From contig NZ_FNAV01000004.1 of assembly GCF_900102075.1 (NCBI RefSeq), positions 62,001 to 126,000 of the forward strand: a stretch of 64,000 bases of DNA, read 5' to 3'. The position numbers and the translations under genes are program-made. The notes under the pieces were generated by a model. That model saw only the letters and a program-made list of their open reading frames with translations, ran no database searches and was not told where the DNA came from. Origin of the DNA: Salipiger thiooxidans. Its GTDB lineage: Bacteria > Pseudomonadota > Alphaproteobacteria > Rhodobacterales > Rhodobacteraceae. Shown here one piece after another: positions 36,104 through 45,261 of this stretch (positions are counted from its first letter, which is position 1; each line of letters opens with the position of its first letter).

Positions 36104-36841
36104 TCAGCCCCGCCGCAGCAGGTAGGTGTCCATGATCCAGCCGTGCCGCTCGCGGGCCTCGGCGCGCATCCTGGCGATCTCGTCCGAGACCTCGGCGAGC
36201 GGGCCCATGCACAGGATCTGGTCGCCGCTGCCGAGATAGGCGCCCCACCAGATCGTCAGCCCCTCGGGGTCGAGCCCGCGGAAGCTGCACTCGCCGTCCA
36301 GCATCACCACCAGCGTCTCGGCGCCCTCGGGCCAGCCGCCGTCGCGCAGGCGGCGCCCGGTGGTGATCCGGACCTCGCCGTTGATGGTGTTGAGCGGGAT
36401 GGCATGGGCCGCGGTCAGCGCCTGGATCGCGGTGATCCCCGGCACCACCCGCACCCGCGGCTTCGAGGGCAGGCGGGCGGCAATGCGCAGGGTGCTGTCG
36501 TAGAGCGACGGGTCGCCCCAGACCATCAGCGCCACCGGCCCGGGCGCGCCCACGGCGTCATGCGCCGCCTTCCAGCGCCGCGCGATCTCGTCGTGCCAGA
36601 GCGCCACCCGCTCGGCATAGGGCAGGGCGGGGTCGCGTTCGGGGTAATCGAAGGGCGCCACGCGCGCGAGACTGCCCGAGGCCTCGAGGATGCGCCGCCG
36701 CAGCGCCGCAAGCGCGTCCTTTTCGTCGCCCTTATGTGGCATCAGCACCACCGCCGCCTCGCGCAGCGCCTGCACGCCCTCCAGCGTCAGGTGCGAGGGG
36801 CTGCCGGTTCCGATACCCACCAGCCACAGATCGCGGATCAT
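36104..36841 (-). CDS. cobF: Precorrin-6A synthase (deacetylating)
   Basis: A 245-residue SAM-dependent methyltransferase of the aerobic cobalamin pathway. It methylates C1 of precorrin-5 with release of acetate, giving precorrin-6A. Visible motifs are the N-terminal GIGTGSPSHLTLEG, GDPSLYDST in the SAM site and VPGITAIQALTAAH. CobF is a marker of the oxygen-dependent route. It is the last gene of the operon, 13 bp after cobA. Confidence 0.96.
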   Translation of the reverse strand: MIRDLWLVGIGTGSPSHLTLEGVQALREAAVVLMPHKGDEKDALAALRRRILEASGSLARVAPFDYPERDPALPYAERVALWHDEIARRWKAAHDAVGAPGPVALMVWGDPSLYDSTLRIAARLPSKPRVRVVPGITAIQALTAAHAIPLNTINGEVRITTGRRLRDGGWPEGAETLVVMLDGECSFRGLDPEGLTIWWGAYLGSGDQILCMGPLAEVSDEIARMRAEARERHGWIMDTYLLRRG

Positions 36842-36854
36842 GTCCGACCTCCCG

Positions 36855-37574
36855 TCATGTCTCGGCGAGTGGACCGTAGAGGATCAGGGCAACCCTGTCC
36901 CGGGTTTCGCTCTTCAACTTTGAAGCGAGCCCGGCAACCGTGTCCCGGGTGATACGCTGGTCCGGTGTGCTGACCGCCTCGGCCAGAAGTGCGGGCGTCT
37001 CGGGAGGCAAACCGTGGGCGATCAGCCGCTCGGCGAGGGCGGGAAAGGTGCGCTTGCCCATGAACACCACGGTCGAGGCGTCGGGATCGGCGAGCGCCGC
37101 CATGTTGACGTCCTCGGGCAGGGCGCCGGTGACGTCGTGACCGGTGACGAACTGCACCCGCCGCGCGGTGAGCCTGCGGGTGAGCGGGATCCCCGCCGCC
37201 GCCGCCGCCGCGCAGGCCGAGGGCACGCCGGGCACGATCTCGTAGGGGATGCGGGCGGCCTTCAGCGCGACGAGCTCTTCCTCGAGACGGCCGAAGATGC
37301 CGCCGTCGCCGGACTTCAGCCGCACCACCTTCTGGCCGCTGCGGGCGTAGTCCACCAGCAGCCGGCTCACGTGGTCCTGCCTGGGCGAGGGCCGCCCAGC
37401 GCGCTTGCCGACGCCCACGAGGTCGGCCTCGGCGCGGGCAAGCTCGAGGATCGGCCCCGAGGACAGGTCGTCGAACAGGATCGCGTCGGCGTTGCGCAGC
37501 CGGTCGGCGGCCTTCAGGGTCAGAAGCTCGGGGTCGCCGGGGCCGGAGCCGACGAAGCTGACGAAGCCGGTCAT
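36855..37574 (-). CDS. cobA: Uroporphyrinogen-III C-methyltransferase
   Basis: A 239-residue SUMT enzyme converting uroporphyrinogen III to precorrin-2, the precursor for both cobalamin and the sirohaem of NirB. Motifs: VGSGPGDPELLTLKA, LKSGDGGIFGR, VPGVPSACAAAAAAGIPLT. It has no CysG-type dehydrogenase/chelatase domain. Overlaps cobB by ATGA. Confidence 0.96.
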   Translation of the reverse strand: MTGFVSFVGSGPGDPELLTLKAADRLRNADAILFDDLSSGPILELARAEADLVGVGKRAGRPSPRQDHVSRLLVDYARSGQKVVRLKSGDGGIFGRLEEELVALKAARIPYEIVPGVPSACAAAAAAGIPLTRRLTARRVQFVTGHDVTGALPEDVNMAALADPDASTVVFMGKRTFPALAERLIAHGLPPETPALLAEAVSTPDQRITRDTVAGLASKLKSETRDRVALILYGPLAET

Positions 37575-38902
37575 GCGGCCTCCTCCTCTGCGATGAGGTG
37601 AAAGAACGTACCGCTGACGTGACCCCGGTGCGAGCCGGTCTCGGGCACCGGGTTGCCGTCGGCATCGGCGACCCTGGCGAGCGGCGCGTCGGGCTGTTCG
37701 AGGATGGTCGAGTAGTGGAACTCGTGGCCGCGCAGCGCCGTGCCGGGCGCGTGGCCGGGCAGCGCGGCATCCAGCACCGCGCGGCGATAGCCGAGGTGGA
37801 AGCGGCGCGTCTCGTAGGAGGTCACCAGTCCCAGCAGCCCGGCCATGGCGTGGCGGGTGCCATCCTTGTCGATCAGCGCCTCGCCAAGCGCCATGTAGCC
37901 GCCGCACTCGCCATGCACCGGCCGGGTCTCGGCGTGGCGGTGCAGCCCGGCGCGGAAGCGCTCCGCCGCCGCCAGTGTGCCCGCGTGCAGCTCCGGGTAT
38001 CCGCCCGGCAACCAGACCAGACCGGCGTCCGCGTCCGGTGCCTCGTCCGCCAGCGGCGAAAACGGCAGGATCTCGGCGCCGGCGCGGCGCCAGCCCTCGA
38101 GCACATGCGGATAGGTGAAGGAAAACGCCGCGTCCTGCGCCAGCGCGATCCGCTGCGCCGGCGGGCGCGGCAGCGTGCCATGGGCGGGCGGGGCCGCGCC
38201 GCTGGCAGATGAGCGGAGGGCGGCGGCGCGCAGGGCAGCAAGGTCGACATGTTCGCGCAGGAAGGCGGCATAGCCCGCGATGGCGGTCTCGAGATCCGGG
38301 TGTTCGACCGCCTGGATCAGCCCGAGGTGGCGCTCGGGCAGGGTCAGGTCGCCGCGCCGGGGCAGGGCGCCCAGCACCGGCAGGCCGGCGCGCTCCATGC
38401 CCAGCCGGGCCAGCCGCTCGTGCCGGGGCGAGGCCACACGGTTCAGGATCACCCCGGCGAAGGGCAGGCCGGGCAGGTAGTCGCGGAACCCAAGCGCGGT
38501 GGCGGCGGCGCTCTGCGCCTGCCCGCTCACGTCGATCACCAGTACCACCGGCCAGCCCATGGCCTGCGCGGTCTCGGCGCTCGAGCCGAAGCCCTGCTGC
38601 CCGCGCGTGGCCACCCCGTCGAAGAGCCCCATGGAGCCCTCGGCGACGCAGATCCCGGCGCCCTCTGCCTGCGCGGCAATGGCCTGCCAGAGCGACGGCC
38701 CCATGGCCCAGCCGTCGAGGTTGAACGACGCGCGCCCGCTGGCGGCGCGGTGAAAGGCCGGGTCGATGTAGTCGGGGCCCGACTTGAAGGGCTGCACCGC
38801 GAGCCCGTCCTCGGCCAGCGCCCGCAACAGCCCCAGCATCACCGTGGTCTTGCCGGTCCCCGACGAGGGGGCCGAGATCAGCAGGCCCGGCACCTCAGCC
38901 AT
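37571..38902 (-). CDS. cobB: Cobyrinate a,c-diamide synthase
   Basis: A 443-residue ATP-dependent amidotransferase using glutamine to amidate the a and c side chains of hydrogenobyrinate. The N-terminal dethiobiotin-synthetase-like domain has P-loop [11 protein letters not shown] (residues 10-20) and [10 protein letters not shown]; the C-terminal class I glutamine amidotransferase domain has the nucleophile in [11 protein letters not shown] (about 330). ATG 38902 lies within the 3' end of cobM (8-bp overlap). Confidence 0.96.
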   Translation of the reverse strand: MAEVPGLLISAPSSGTGKTTVMLGLLRALAEDGLAVQPFKSGPDYIDPAFHRAASGRASFNLDGWAMGPSLWQAIAAQAEGAGICVAEGSMGLFDGVATRGQQGFGSSAETAQAMGWPVVLVIDVSGQAQSAAATALGFRDYLPGLPFAGVILNRVASPRHERLARLGMERAGLPVLGALPRRGDLTLPERHLGLIQAVEHPDLETAIAGYAAFLREHVDLAALRAAALRSSASGAAPPAHGTLPRPPAQRIALAQDAAFSFTYPHVLEGWRRAGAEILPFSPLADEAPDADAGLVWLPGGYPELHAGTLAAAERFRAGLHRHAETRPVHGECGGYMALGEALIDKDGTRHAMAGLLGLVTSYETRRFHLGYRRAVLDAALPGHAPGTALRGHEFHYSTILEQPDAPLARVADADGNPVPETGSHRGHVSGTFFHLIAEEEAA

Positions 38903-39701
38903 TGCCGCCACCCTCCGCCTCGGGGGTCCAGCCGCGCCACGGGCTTTCCGCGCTTTGCGGGCGGTAGCGGCGGTCATAGCCGGCGGAGTAGAGACAGCTC
39001 TCGGCAAAGCCCTCGCCCGAAAGCGCGGGGCCGACGAGGATCAGCGCGGTGCGCTCGACACCGGCGACGCGGCCTTCGATGTCGGCAAGCGTGCCGCGGA
39101 TGATGCGCTCGTCCGGCCAGCTTGCGCGGAAGACCACGGCGACGGGGCAATCGGCGCCGTAGTGGGGCGCAAGCTCGGCGGTGACGTGGGCGAGGTTGCC
39201 GATCGAGAGGTGGATCGCCAGCGTGGCGCCGGTGGCGGCGAAATTGGCCAGCGTCTCGCCCTCGGGCATCGACGAGGCGCGGCCGGGCGTGCGGGTCAGC
39301 ACCACCGACTGCGCGATGCCGGGCAGGGTGAGCTCGGCCCCGAGCGCCGCGGCCGCGGCGGCAAAGGCGGGCACGCCGGGGGTGACCGATACCGGGATGC
39401 CGAGGTCGCGCAGGCGGCGCATCTGCTCGCCGATGGCCGACCAGACCGAGAGATCGCCCGAATGCAGCCGCGCCACGTCGTGACCCGCCTCGTGGGCGGT
39501 GCGGATCTCGGCGACGATGGCGTCGAGGTCCAGGGGCGCGGTGTTCACGATGCGCGCGCCGGGCGGGCAATGCGCGAGGATCGCCTCGGGCACCAGCGAG
39601 CCGGCATAGAGACAGACCGGGCAGGCGGCGATGATGTCGCGCCCGCGCAGGGTCAGCAGGTCCGGAGCGCCGGGGCCGGCGCCGATGAAGTGAACGGTCA
39701 T
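38895..39701 (-). CDS. cobM: Precorrin-4 C(11)-methyltransferase
   Basis: A 268-residue methyltransferase producing precorrin-5. Motifs: [17 protein letters not shown] at the N-terminus, [12 protein letters not shown] (typical of CobM/CbiF), [14 protein letters not shown] and [16 protein letters not shown]. The C-terminal tail ([16 protein letters not shown]) is slightly longer than usual. ATGA overlap with cobE. Confidence 0.96.
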   Translation of the reverse strand: MTVHFIGAGPGAPDLLTLRGRDIIAACPVCLYAGSLVPEAILAHCPPGARIVNTAPLDLDAIVAEIRTAHEAGHDVARLHSGDLSVWSAIGEQMRRLRDLGIPVSVTPGVPAFAAAAAALGAELTLPGIAQSVVLTRTPGRASSMPEGETLANFAATGATLAIHLSIGNLAHVTAELAPHYGADCPVAVVFRASWPDERIIRGTLADIEGRVAGVERTALILVGPALSGEGFAESCLYSAGYDRRYRPQSAESPWRGWTPEAEGGGNG

Positions 39702-40111
39702 GGGTCTTGTCCTTCTTCCGGCGGGGTGCCGGGCGTCAAGCTGGAAAGGGTGGCAAGCGCGCAGCTTGCCATGCGGTCGGGCGACAGGCTGCGCGGACCG
39801 AACAGGCGCGCACCGGGGCCGGCGGCGGCCAGCGCGGCGGCCTCGGCCACCGAGCCGGTGCCGCGCGCCGCGTGCGAGGCCGCCGAGTTCGTGAGCGTCG
39901 CCTGCCGGGTGAGCGCGTCGGGGGCGATGCCCCGCACGGGCAGGCCGAGCTCTGCGGCAAGGGCGGTGAAGGCGGGCGTCGCGGCCTTGTCTCCGGCGGT
40001 GGCGAGCAGCGCCGCGCCACCGCCCGCCTGCGCATAGGCCTCGCGCAGGCTGTCCGCGGTGGCGGTGGCGCGGAATCCGAAGCCCGCGACGATCACAGCC
40101 GGTGGCTCCAC
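39698..40111 (-). CDS. cobE: Cobalamin biosynthesis protein CobE (CbiG C-terminal-like)
   Basis: A 137-residue protein matching the C-terminal domain of Cbi[18 protein letters not shown] at the start and [17 protein letters not shown] in the middle. Its exact role in the aerobic pathway is not settled. The start is GTG 40111, inside the 3' end of cobL (19-bp overlap). Confidence 0.9.
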   Translation of the reverse strand: MEPPAVIVAGFGFRATATADSLREAYAQAGGGAALLATAGDKAATPAFTALAAELGLPVRGIAPDALTRQATLTNSAASHAARGTGSVAEAAALAAAGPGARLFGPRSLSPDRMASCALATLSSLTPGTPPEEGQDP

Positions 40112-41289
40112 TGTGTGATCGGCCAGCCTGCCTTCCAGCCGCGCTTCGGCCCGATCGGGGCGATGGTGGAGAGCTCAATGCGCAGCAGCGACCCGCCGAG
40201 CCGCGCCTGCGCCGCGGTCAGCAGCGCCTCGGTCTCGAGCGTCACCGCGTTGGCCACGAGCCGGGTGCCATTGGGCAGGGTCGCGAGCAGGTCGAGCAGG
40301 CCGGGCGTCAGCCCGCCGCCCACGAAGACCGCATCGGGCGGCGCCAGCCCGTCGAGCGCCTCGGGGGCCTTGCCCTCGATCACGCGCAGCCGGTCGACGC
40401 CCAGCCGGGCGGCGTTGCGGGCGATGCGCGCGGCGCGGTCGGCGCGGGACTCGATGGCGGTGGCGGCAAGGCTCGGGTCCGAGAGCAGCCACTCGATGCC
40501 GACGGCGCCCGAGCCGCCGCCGATGTCCCAGAGTGTCTCACCCGGGCGCGGCGCCAGCGCCGCGAGGGTCAGCGCCCGGACCGGGGCGCGGGTGATCTGG
40601 CCGTCGGTCTCGAACCAGTCGTCGGGACGCCCGGGCGTCAGCGGCAGGGCCACGCCGTCGCCCGCCACCTCGAGCGCCACGCAGACCGGGTGCGCGAAGG
40701 CGCGCTCGGGCAGCGCGTCGGCGCGGCAGGGCGTGAGGCGCTCGCGGGGGCCGCCGAGGGCCTCCATCACCGTAAGCTGCGACGCGCCGAAGCCCGCCTC
40801 GGCAAGGAAGCCCGCAAGCGCCGCCACCGCCGCGCCGTCGCGCAGCAGCACCACCAGCCGCTGCCCCGAGGCCAGCGCCGGGCGCAGCCGGGACAGCGGC
40901 GCCGCGTGCAGGCCGAAACAGCCCGTGCGCTCCAGCGGCCAGCCCATGCGGGCAGCGGCGAGCGAGAAGCTCGAGCGACCGGGCAGGGCGTGCCAGTCGC
41001 CACGCGGCAGCGACCGCGCCAGCACCGCGCCGGCGCCGAACCAGAACGGATCGCCCGAGGCCAGCACCACCACGCGCTTGCCGCGAAAGTCTATGAGCAC
41101 GTCGATCCCTTCAGCGAAGGGCACCGGCCACGGCACCAGCTCGGCGGCGCCGGGGTCGATCAGCGCGAGGTGCCGGGGCGGGCCCATGACCAACTCGGCC
41201 GCCGCAAGCGCGCTTCGGCTTGCGGCGCAGAGCCCGTCCGGTCCATCTTCGCCCAGACCGATGATCGTCAGCCACGGAGCCTCAGCCAT
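40093..41289 (-). CDS. cobL: Precorrin-6Y C(5,15)-methyltransferase (decarboxylating)
   Basis: A 398-residue fusion: N-terminal CbiE-type methyltransferase (about 1-205; [28 protein letters not shown]) and C-terminal CbiT-type domain (about 225-398; [16 protein letters not shown]). It methylates C5 and C15 and removes the acetate carboxyl, giving precorrin-8X. Its ATG (41289-41287) interlocks with the start codon of cobK on the other strand (CATG at 41287-41290). Confidence 0.96.
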   Translation of the reverse strand: MAEAPWLTIIGLGEDGPDGLCAASRSALAAAELVMGPPRHLALIDPGAAELVPWPVPFAEGIDVLIDFRGKRVVVLASGDPFWFGAGAVLARSLPRGDWHALPGRSSFSLAAARMGWPLERTGCFGLHAAPLSRLRPALASGQRLVVLLRDGAAVAALAGFLAEAGFGASQLTVMEALGGPRERLTPCRADALPERAFAHPVCVALEVAGDGVALPLTPGRPDDWFETDGQITRAPVRALTLAALAPRPGETLWDIGGGSGAVGIEWLLSDPSLAATAIESRADRAARIARNAARLGVDRLRVIEGKAPEALDGLAPPDAVFVGGGLTPGLLDLLATLPNGTRLVANAVTLETEALLTAAQARLGGSLLRIELSTIAPIGPKRGWKAGWPITQWSHRL

Positions 41290-42040
41290 GACGCCCAACA
41301 TCCTGCTGCTTGGCGGCACCACCGAGGCGGCGTCGCTGGCCAGGGCGCTGGCCGCCACCGGCCTTCGCGCCACCGTCTCGCTGGCCGGGCGCGTGGCCCG
41401 TCCCGCGCCGTTGCCCCTGCCGCTGCGCGTGGGCGGCTTCGGCGGCGTCGCGGGGCTGGTGGATCACCTCAGCGCCGAGGGCGTCACCCACGTGGTCGAC
41501 GCCACCCATCCCTTTGCCGCGCAGATGAGCGCCAACGCCGCCGCCGCTTGCGCCGAGACCGGTGTGCCGCTGATCGCGCTCACCCGGGCCGAATGGCGCG
41601 AAACCGGCGAAGACCGCTGGATTCGCGTGCCCGACATGGCGGGCGCGGTGGCGGCGCTCGACCGGCCCGCGGCGCGGGTGTTCCTTGCGGTGGGGCGGAT
41701 GCACCTTGCGGCCTTCGCCGCCCGGCCGCAGCACGATTACCTGCTGCGCCTCGTCGATGCGCCCGACACCCCGCCGCCGTTGCCGCGCCACCGCGCGGTG
41801 ATCGACCGTGGGCCCTTCGGGCTCGAGGGCGACATGGCGCTGATGCGCGAGCATGGCACCGGGATCGTGGTCTCGAAGAACGCCGGCGGCACCGGCGCCT
41901 TCGCCAAGATCGCGGCGGCGCGGGCGCTTGGCCTGCCGGTCATCATGATCGACCGGCCCGCGGTGCCGCCGCGCCCCGAGGCCCATACTCCGGAAGAGGT
42001 GATGCGCTGGCTCGGTCACGGCGCCGACCTCGGGGTGTAG
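41288..42040 (+). CDS. cobK: Precorrin-6A (precorrin-6x) reductase, encoded on the opposite strand
   Basis: A 250-residue NADPH-dependent reductase converting precorrin-6A to precorrin-6Y. It has an N-terminal nucleotide-binding motif LLLGGTTEAASLARAL, DATHPFAAQMSANA, VFLAVGRMHLAAF and SKNAGGTGAFAKI, all typical of CobK/CbiJ. It is the only plus-strand gene in the cobF-cobW block. Its start codon shares the CATG of the cobL start, and its last 25 bp overlap the 3' end of cobJ. Any promoter must lie inside cobL. Confidence 0.96.
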   Translation: MTPNILLLGGTTEAASLARALAATGLRATVSLAGRVARPAPLPLPLRVGGFGGVAGLVDHLSAEGVTHVVDATHPFAAQMSANAAAACAETGVPLIALTRAEWRETGEDRWIRVPDMAGAVAALDRPAARVFLAVGRMHLAAFAARPQHDYLLRLVDAPDTPPPLPRHRAVIDRGPFGLEGDMALMREHGTGIVVSKNAGGTGAFAKIAAARALGLPVIMIDRPAVPPRPEAHTPEEVMRWLGHGADLGV

Positions 42041-42765
42041 ACGATGGGCGCGCCGTCGCGGGCGATGATCCGGGTGGCCGAGGAGCCCACCAGCACCATG
42101 GTGCGCATGTCCGCCATCTCGGGGCGGCAGTCGGGGAGGGGCACGACGCGGATCGCTTCTTCGGGGGTCGAGACGGCGCGGGCGAAGATCACCGGCCGCG
42201 CATCGCCGCAGGCCTCGTTGAGCACCTCGAGCGCGCGGGCGAAGCCCTCGGGCCGCGACCGCGAGCGCGGGTTGTAGAAGGCCATGGCGAAATCCGCCTC
42301 GGCGGCGAGCCGCAGGCGGCGCTCGATCAGCGGCCAGGGCTTGAGGTTGTCGCTAAGGTTGATGGCGCAGAAATCATGCCCGAGCGGGGCGCCCGCCCGT
42401 GCCGCCGCCGCCAGCATCGCGGTGATCCCGGGCAGCACCCGGATGTCGAGAGCGCGCCACGCTGCGGGCCCGGCCTCGACTGCCTCGAAGACGGCGGCCG
42501 CCATGGCAAAGACCCCGGGGTCGCCCGACGAGACCACCACCACTGCGCGGCCCTCGGCGGCCAGCTCGAGCGCGTGGCGCGAGCGGTCGAGCTCCACCCG
42601 GTTGTCGCTGGCGTGCTTCACCAGCCCCGGCCGGTCGGGCGCGCGGGCGACGTAGGGGATGTAGCCCACCACGTCGGTGGCGCGGGCCAGCGCCTCGCTG
42701 ACCTCGGGAGTGACGAGCGCCTCGGCGCCGGGGCCGAGCCCCGCGATGACCAGCGACCCGGTCAT
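42016..42765 (-). CDS. cobJ: Precorrin-3B C(17)-methyltransferase
   Basis: A 249-residue methyltransferase that methylates C17 with ring contraction, giving precorrin-4. Motifs: IAGLGPGAEALVTPEVSEAL, VVSSGDPGVFAMAAAVFEA, LPGITAMLAAAARAGAPLGHDF, and AMAFYNPRSRSR. ATGA overlap with cobI; its 3' end overlaps cobK tail-to-tail. Confidence 0.96.
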   Translation of the reverse strand: MTGSLVIAGLGPGAEALVTPEVSEALARATDVVGYIPYVARAPDRPGLVKHASDNRVELDRSRHALELAAEGRAVVVVSSGDPGVFAMAAAVFEAVEAGPAAWRALDIRVLPGITAMLAAAARAGAPLGHDFCAINLSDNLKPWPLIERRLRLAAEADFAMAFYNPRSRSRPEGFARALEVLNEACGDARPVIFARAVSTPEEAIRVVPLPDCRPEMADMRTMVLVGSSATRIIARDGAPIVYTPRSAP

Positions 42766-43502
42766 GGCCGGCGCCCGTGGCCATGCACCACGACGATCGA
42801 GAAATAGGGCGTCACCCGGTCCTCGGCCTCGGCCAGCCGCTGCACGGTCTGGCCGGGCATGGCGGCGTATTCCACCAGCCACGCCTGATCGTAGCGGCCG
42901 GCCTGTTGCAGCGCCCGCCGGACCTTGCCGATGTTGCGGCCGATCTTCATCAGCACCAGCGCGTCGGTCTGCGCGATGCGGGCGGCGAGGTCGTCCTCGG
43001 GCAGCGTCGCCATCAGCACCGTGAGCACGTCGTCGCCCCAGGTGATCGGCGTGCCGGTGGCGGTCCAGGCCGCCGACATGCCGGTGATCGCGGGCACCAC
43101 CTCGACCGGCACCTGGTCGAGCAGGCGCAGGTGCAGGTGCATGAAGGAGCCGTAGAAGAACGGGTCGCCCTCGCAGAGCACCACAACGTCCTCGCCCGCG
43201 GCGGCAAGCGCCACCAGCTGCGCGGTGCAATCCTCGTAGAACTCCGCCAGCAGGCGGTTGTAGGCGGGATCGGTCACCGGGATCTCGGTGGTCACCGGGT
43301 ATTCCATCGGGTGCTCGATGGCGCCCTCGGGGATCATGCCCTCGACGATCCGCCGCGCCTGTCCCTTGCGCCCGGCCTTGCGGAAGAATGCGACGTGGCG
43401 CGCCTGCCGCAGCAGCCGGTCGGCGCGCACCGTCATCAGGTCCGGATCGCCCGGCCCGAGCCCCAGCCCGTAGACCGTGCCCGCCTGCAGCACCGGGCTC
43501 AT
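42762..43502 (-). CDS. cobI: Precorrin-2 C(20)-methyltransferase
   Basis: A 246-residue methyltransferase forming precorrin-3A. Motifs: VYGLGLGPGDPDLMTVRADR, CEGDPFFYGSFMHLHLRL, VPAITGMSAAWTATG. ATGA overlaps on both sides (cobH stop, cobJ start). Confidence 0.96.
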   Translation of the reverse strand: MSPVLQAGTVYGLGLGPGDPDLMTVRADRLLRQARHVAFFRKAGRKGQARRIVEGMIPEGAIEHPMEYPVTTEIPVTDPAYNRLLAEFYEDCTAQLVALAAAGEDVVVLCEGDPFFYGSFMHLHLRLLDQVPVEVVPAITGMSAAWTATGTPITWGDDVLTVLMATLPEDDLAARIAQTDALVLMKIGRNIGKVRRALQQAGRYDQAWLVEYAAMPGQTVQRLAEAEDRVTPYFSIVVVHGHGRRP

Positions 43503-44128
43503 TCCTTGCGGCTCGCGATGGCGTTGACCGCGGCCACGGTGATGGCGCTGCCGCCGAGCCGGCCCTCGACGATGCAGCATGGCACCGGCTGGTCGGCCCA
43601 GAGCGCGTCCTTGCTCTCGGCGGCGCCGACGAAGCCCACCGGGCAGCCGATGATGGCGGCGGGGCGGGGGCAGTCGGGGTCCTGCAGCATGTTGAGCAGG
43701 TGGAAAAGCGCGGTGGGCGCGTTGCCGATGGCCACGACGGCGCCCTTCAGGTGCGGGCGCCAGAGCTCGAGCGCCGCCGCCGAGCGGGTGTTCGACATCT
43801 GCTTGGCCAGCTCCGGCACCGAGGCGTTGTGCAGGGTGCAGAGCACCGCGTTGTCGGCGGGCAGGCGCGGGCGGGTGATGCCCTCGCTCACCATGCGCGC
43901 GTCGCACAGGATCGGGGCCCCGGCCTCGAGCGCACTGCGCGCCGCGGCGACGAAGCCCGGCGAGAAGCGGATGTGGCGCTCGAGCCCCACCATGCCGGCG
44001 GCGTGGATCATGCGCACCGCCACCTGTTCCTCGTCTGGGTCGAAGCCTCCGAGCGCGGCCTCGGCGCGGATGATGGCAAAGGAGCGGTCGTAGATCGCCG
44101 CCCCGTCGGTTTCGTAGCTGTAGGTCAT
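43499..44128 (-). CDS. cobH: Precorrin-8X methylmutase
   Basis: A 209-residue enzyme that moves the C11 methyl group to C12, giving hydrogenobyrinate. Motifs: RMIHAAGM with the catalytic-type His (about residue 42), GAPILCDARMVSEGI, AIGNAPTALFHLL and GCPVGFVGAAESKDAL. ATGA overlaps on both sides. Confidence 0.97.
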   Translation of the reverse strand: MTYSYETDGAAIYDRSFAIIRAEAALGGFDPDEEQVAVRMIHAAGMVGLERHIRFSPGFVAAARSALEAGAPILCDARMVSEGITRPRLPADNAVLCTLHNASVPELAKQMSNTRSAAALELWRPHLKGAVVAIGNAPTALFHLLNMLQDPDCPRPAAIIGCPVGFVGAAESKDALWADQPVPCCIVEGRLGGSAITVAAVNAIASRKE

Positions 44129-45261
44129 CGTGTGCCGGAAGGCTCCTCCAGGATGTCTTGTGTGCTCAGCCCGGTGCGGCGGGGCGCATCCCAGGCGTGG
44201 CCGTTCTCGATGAGGTCGAAGCGCCCGTCTCGCCCGGTCAGAACCATGGCCGCGGGCCGCGAGCGGGCGCAGCCCTTGGCGCAGCCCGAGACGTGCAGCC
44301 CGCCGCCGACGCGCGGCGCAAGGGCGCGCGCAAGGTTGCGGGTCTCGACCGAGGCCGCGGGGCAGAAGGGCGCGCCAGGGCAGGCGTCGGAGCTCAGCAG
44401 CGGATCGCCGGGCGCGGTGATGAAACCGCTGCCCCCGGGCATCTCGGCGCCCTCGAGCAGGATCAGCCGCCACGGCGTGACCCGCAGCGCCGTGGCGCCG
44501 CTGTCGTGCAGGACGCGGGCGAGCGCGCCGGCGTCGATCTGGCCGAAGGCGGCGCCGAGAAGCGCGCCCTGCGGCGTCGCGCCGGGGCCGGGCCGGGGCG
44601 CACGGGGGCGCGGCGAGGTGGTCATCCACGCCTCGGGAAGGCTGTGGGCGGCGAGCACCTGCGCCATGCGGCGGCGCTCGGGGCTGCGGTGGGCATCGAA
44701 CCATTCCGCCATCTCGAGCAGCGCGGGAATGGCGCTGCGGTCGGTCACCGGGCGGCCAAGGGCGCAGCCGTCGGCACGCAGGATGAGCCCGGCCTTGGCG
44801 CGCTCGAAGCGGAAATCGGCGGGATCCTCGACCAGCACCGGCTGCGGCCCGGTGTCGACGGCAAAGCCGGTCTTTGCGGGCAGCTCGGGCAGGTCGGCAA
44901 GCGCCGCCAACAGCGCCCGCGCCAGCCGCGCGGTGCGGTCGCCGCGCTGCCAGAACGGCGTCACGAGGATGTTGCGCCGGCCCTCGATCCGCGGATCCGC
45001 GTCCAGCAGGTCGAGCTCCGCCAGCGCCTGCAGCACCGGCTCGTGCGCCTCGGGGGCGACGCCGCGGATCTGCAGGTTGGCGCGGTTGGTGAGGTCGAGA
45101 AAGCCGTTGCCGTGCGCTTGCGCCAGCGCGCAGAGCCCCGCGACCTGCGCAGGTTCCAGCCGCGCCAGCCGCGGCCGCACCCGCACCACCAGCCCGTCGC
45201 CTGACATCATCGGGCGGTGCGCGCCGGGGCACCAGCCCTTGACTTCGGGCGCCACGCTCAT
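44125..45261 (-). CDS. cobG: Precorrin-3B synthase (O2-dependent)
   Basis: A 378-residue monooxygenase of the nitrite/sulfite reductase ferredoxin-like superfamily; it hydroxylates C20 and forms the gamma-lactone of precorrin-3B using O2. The [4Fe-4S] ligands are visible as CPGAPFC and CAKGC (C-x5-C ... C-x3-C). Several Rhodobacterales use the flavoprotein CobZ instead; here classical CobG is present. ATGA overlaps with cobN and cobH. Confidence 0.94.
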   Translation of the reverse strand: MSVAPEVKGWCPGAHRPMMSGDGLVVRVRPRLARLEPAQVAGLCALAQAHGNGFLDLTNRANLQIRGVAPEAHEPVLQALAELDLLDADPRIEGRRNILVTPFWQRGDRTARLARALLAALADLPELPAKTGFAVDTGPQPVLVEDPADFRFERAKAGLILRADGCALGRPVTDRSAIPALLEMAEWFDAHRSPERRRMAQVLAAHSLPEAWMTTSPRPRAPRPGPGATPQGALLGAAFGQIDAGALARVLHDSGATALRVTPWRLILLEGAEMPGGSGFITAPGDPLLSSDACPGAPFCPAASVETRNLARALAPRVGGGLHVSGCAKGCARSRPAAMVLTGRDGRFDLIENGHAWDAPRRTGLSTQDILEEPSGTR

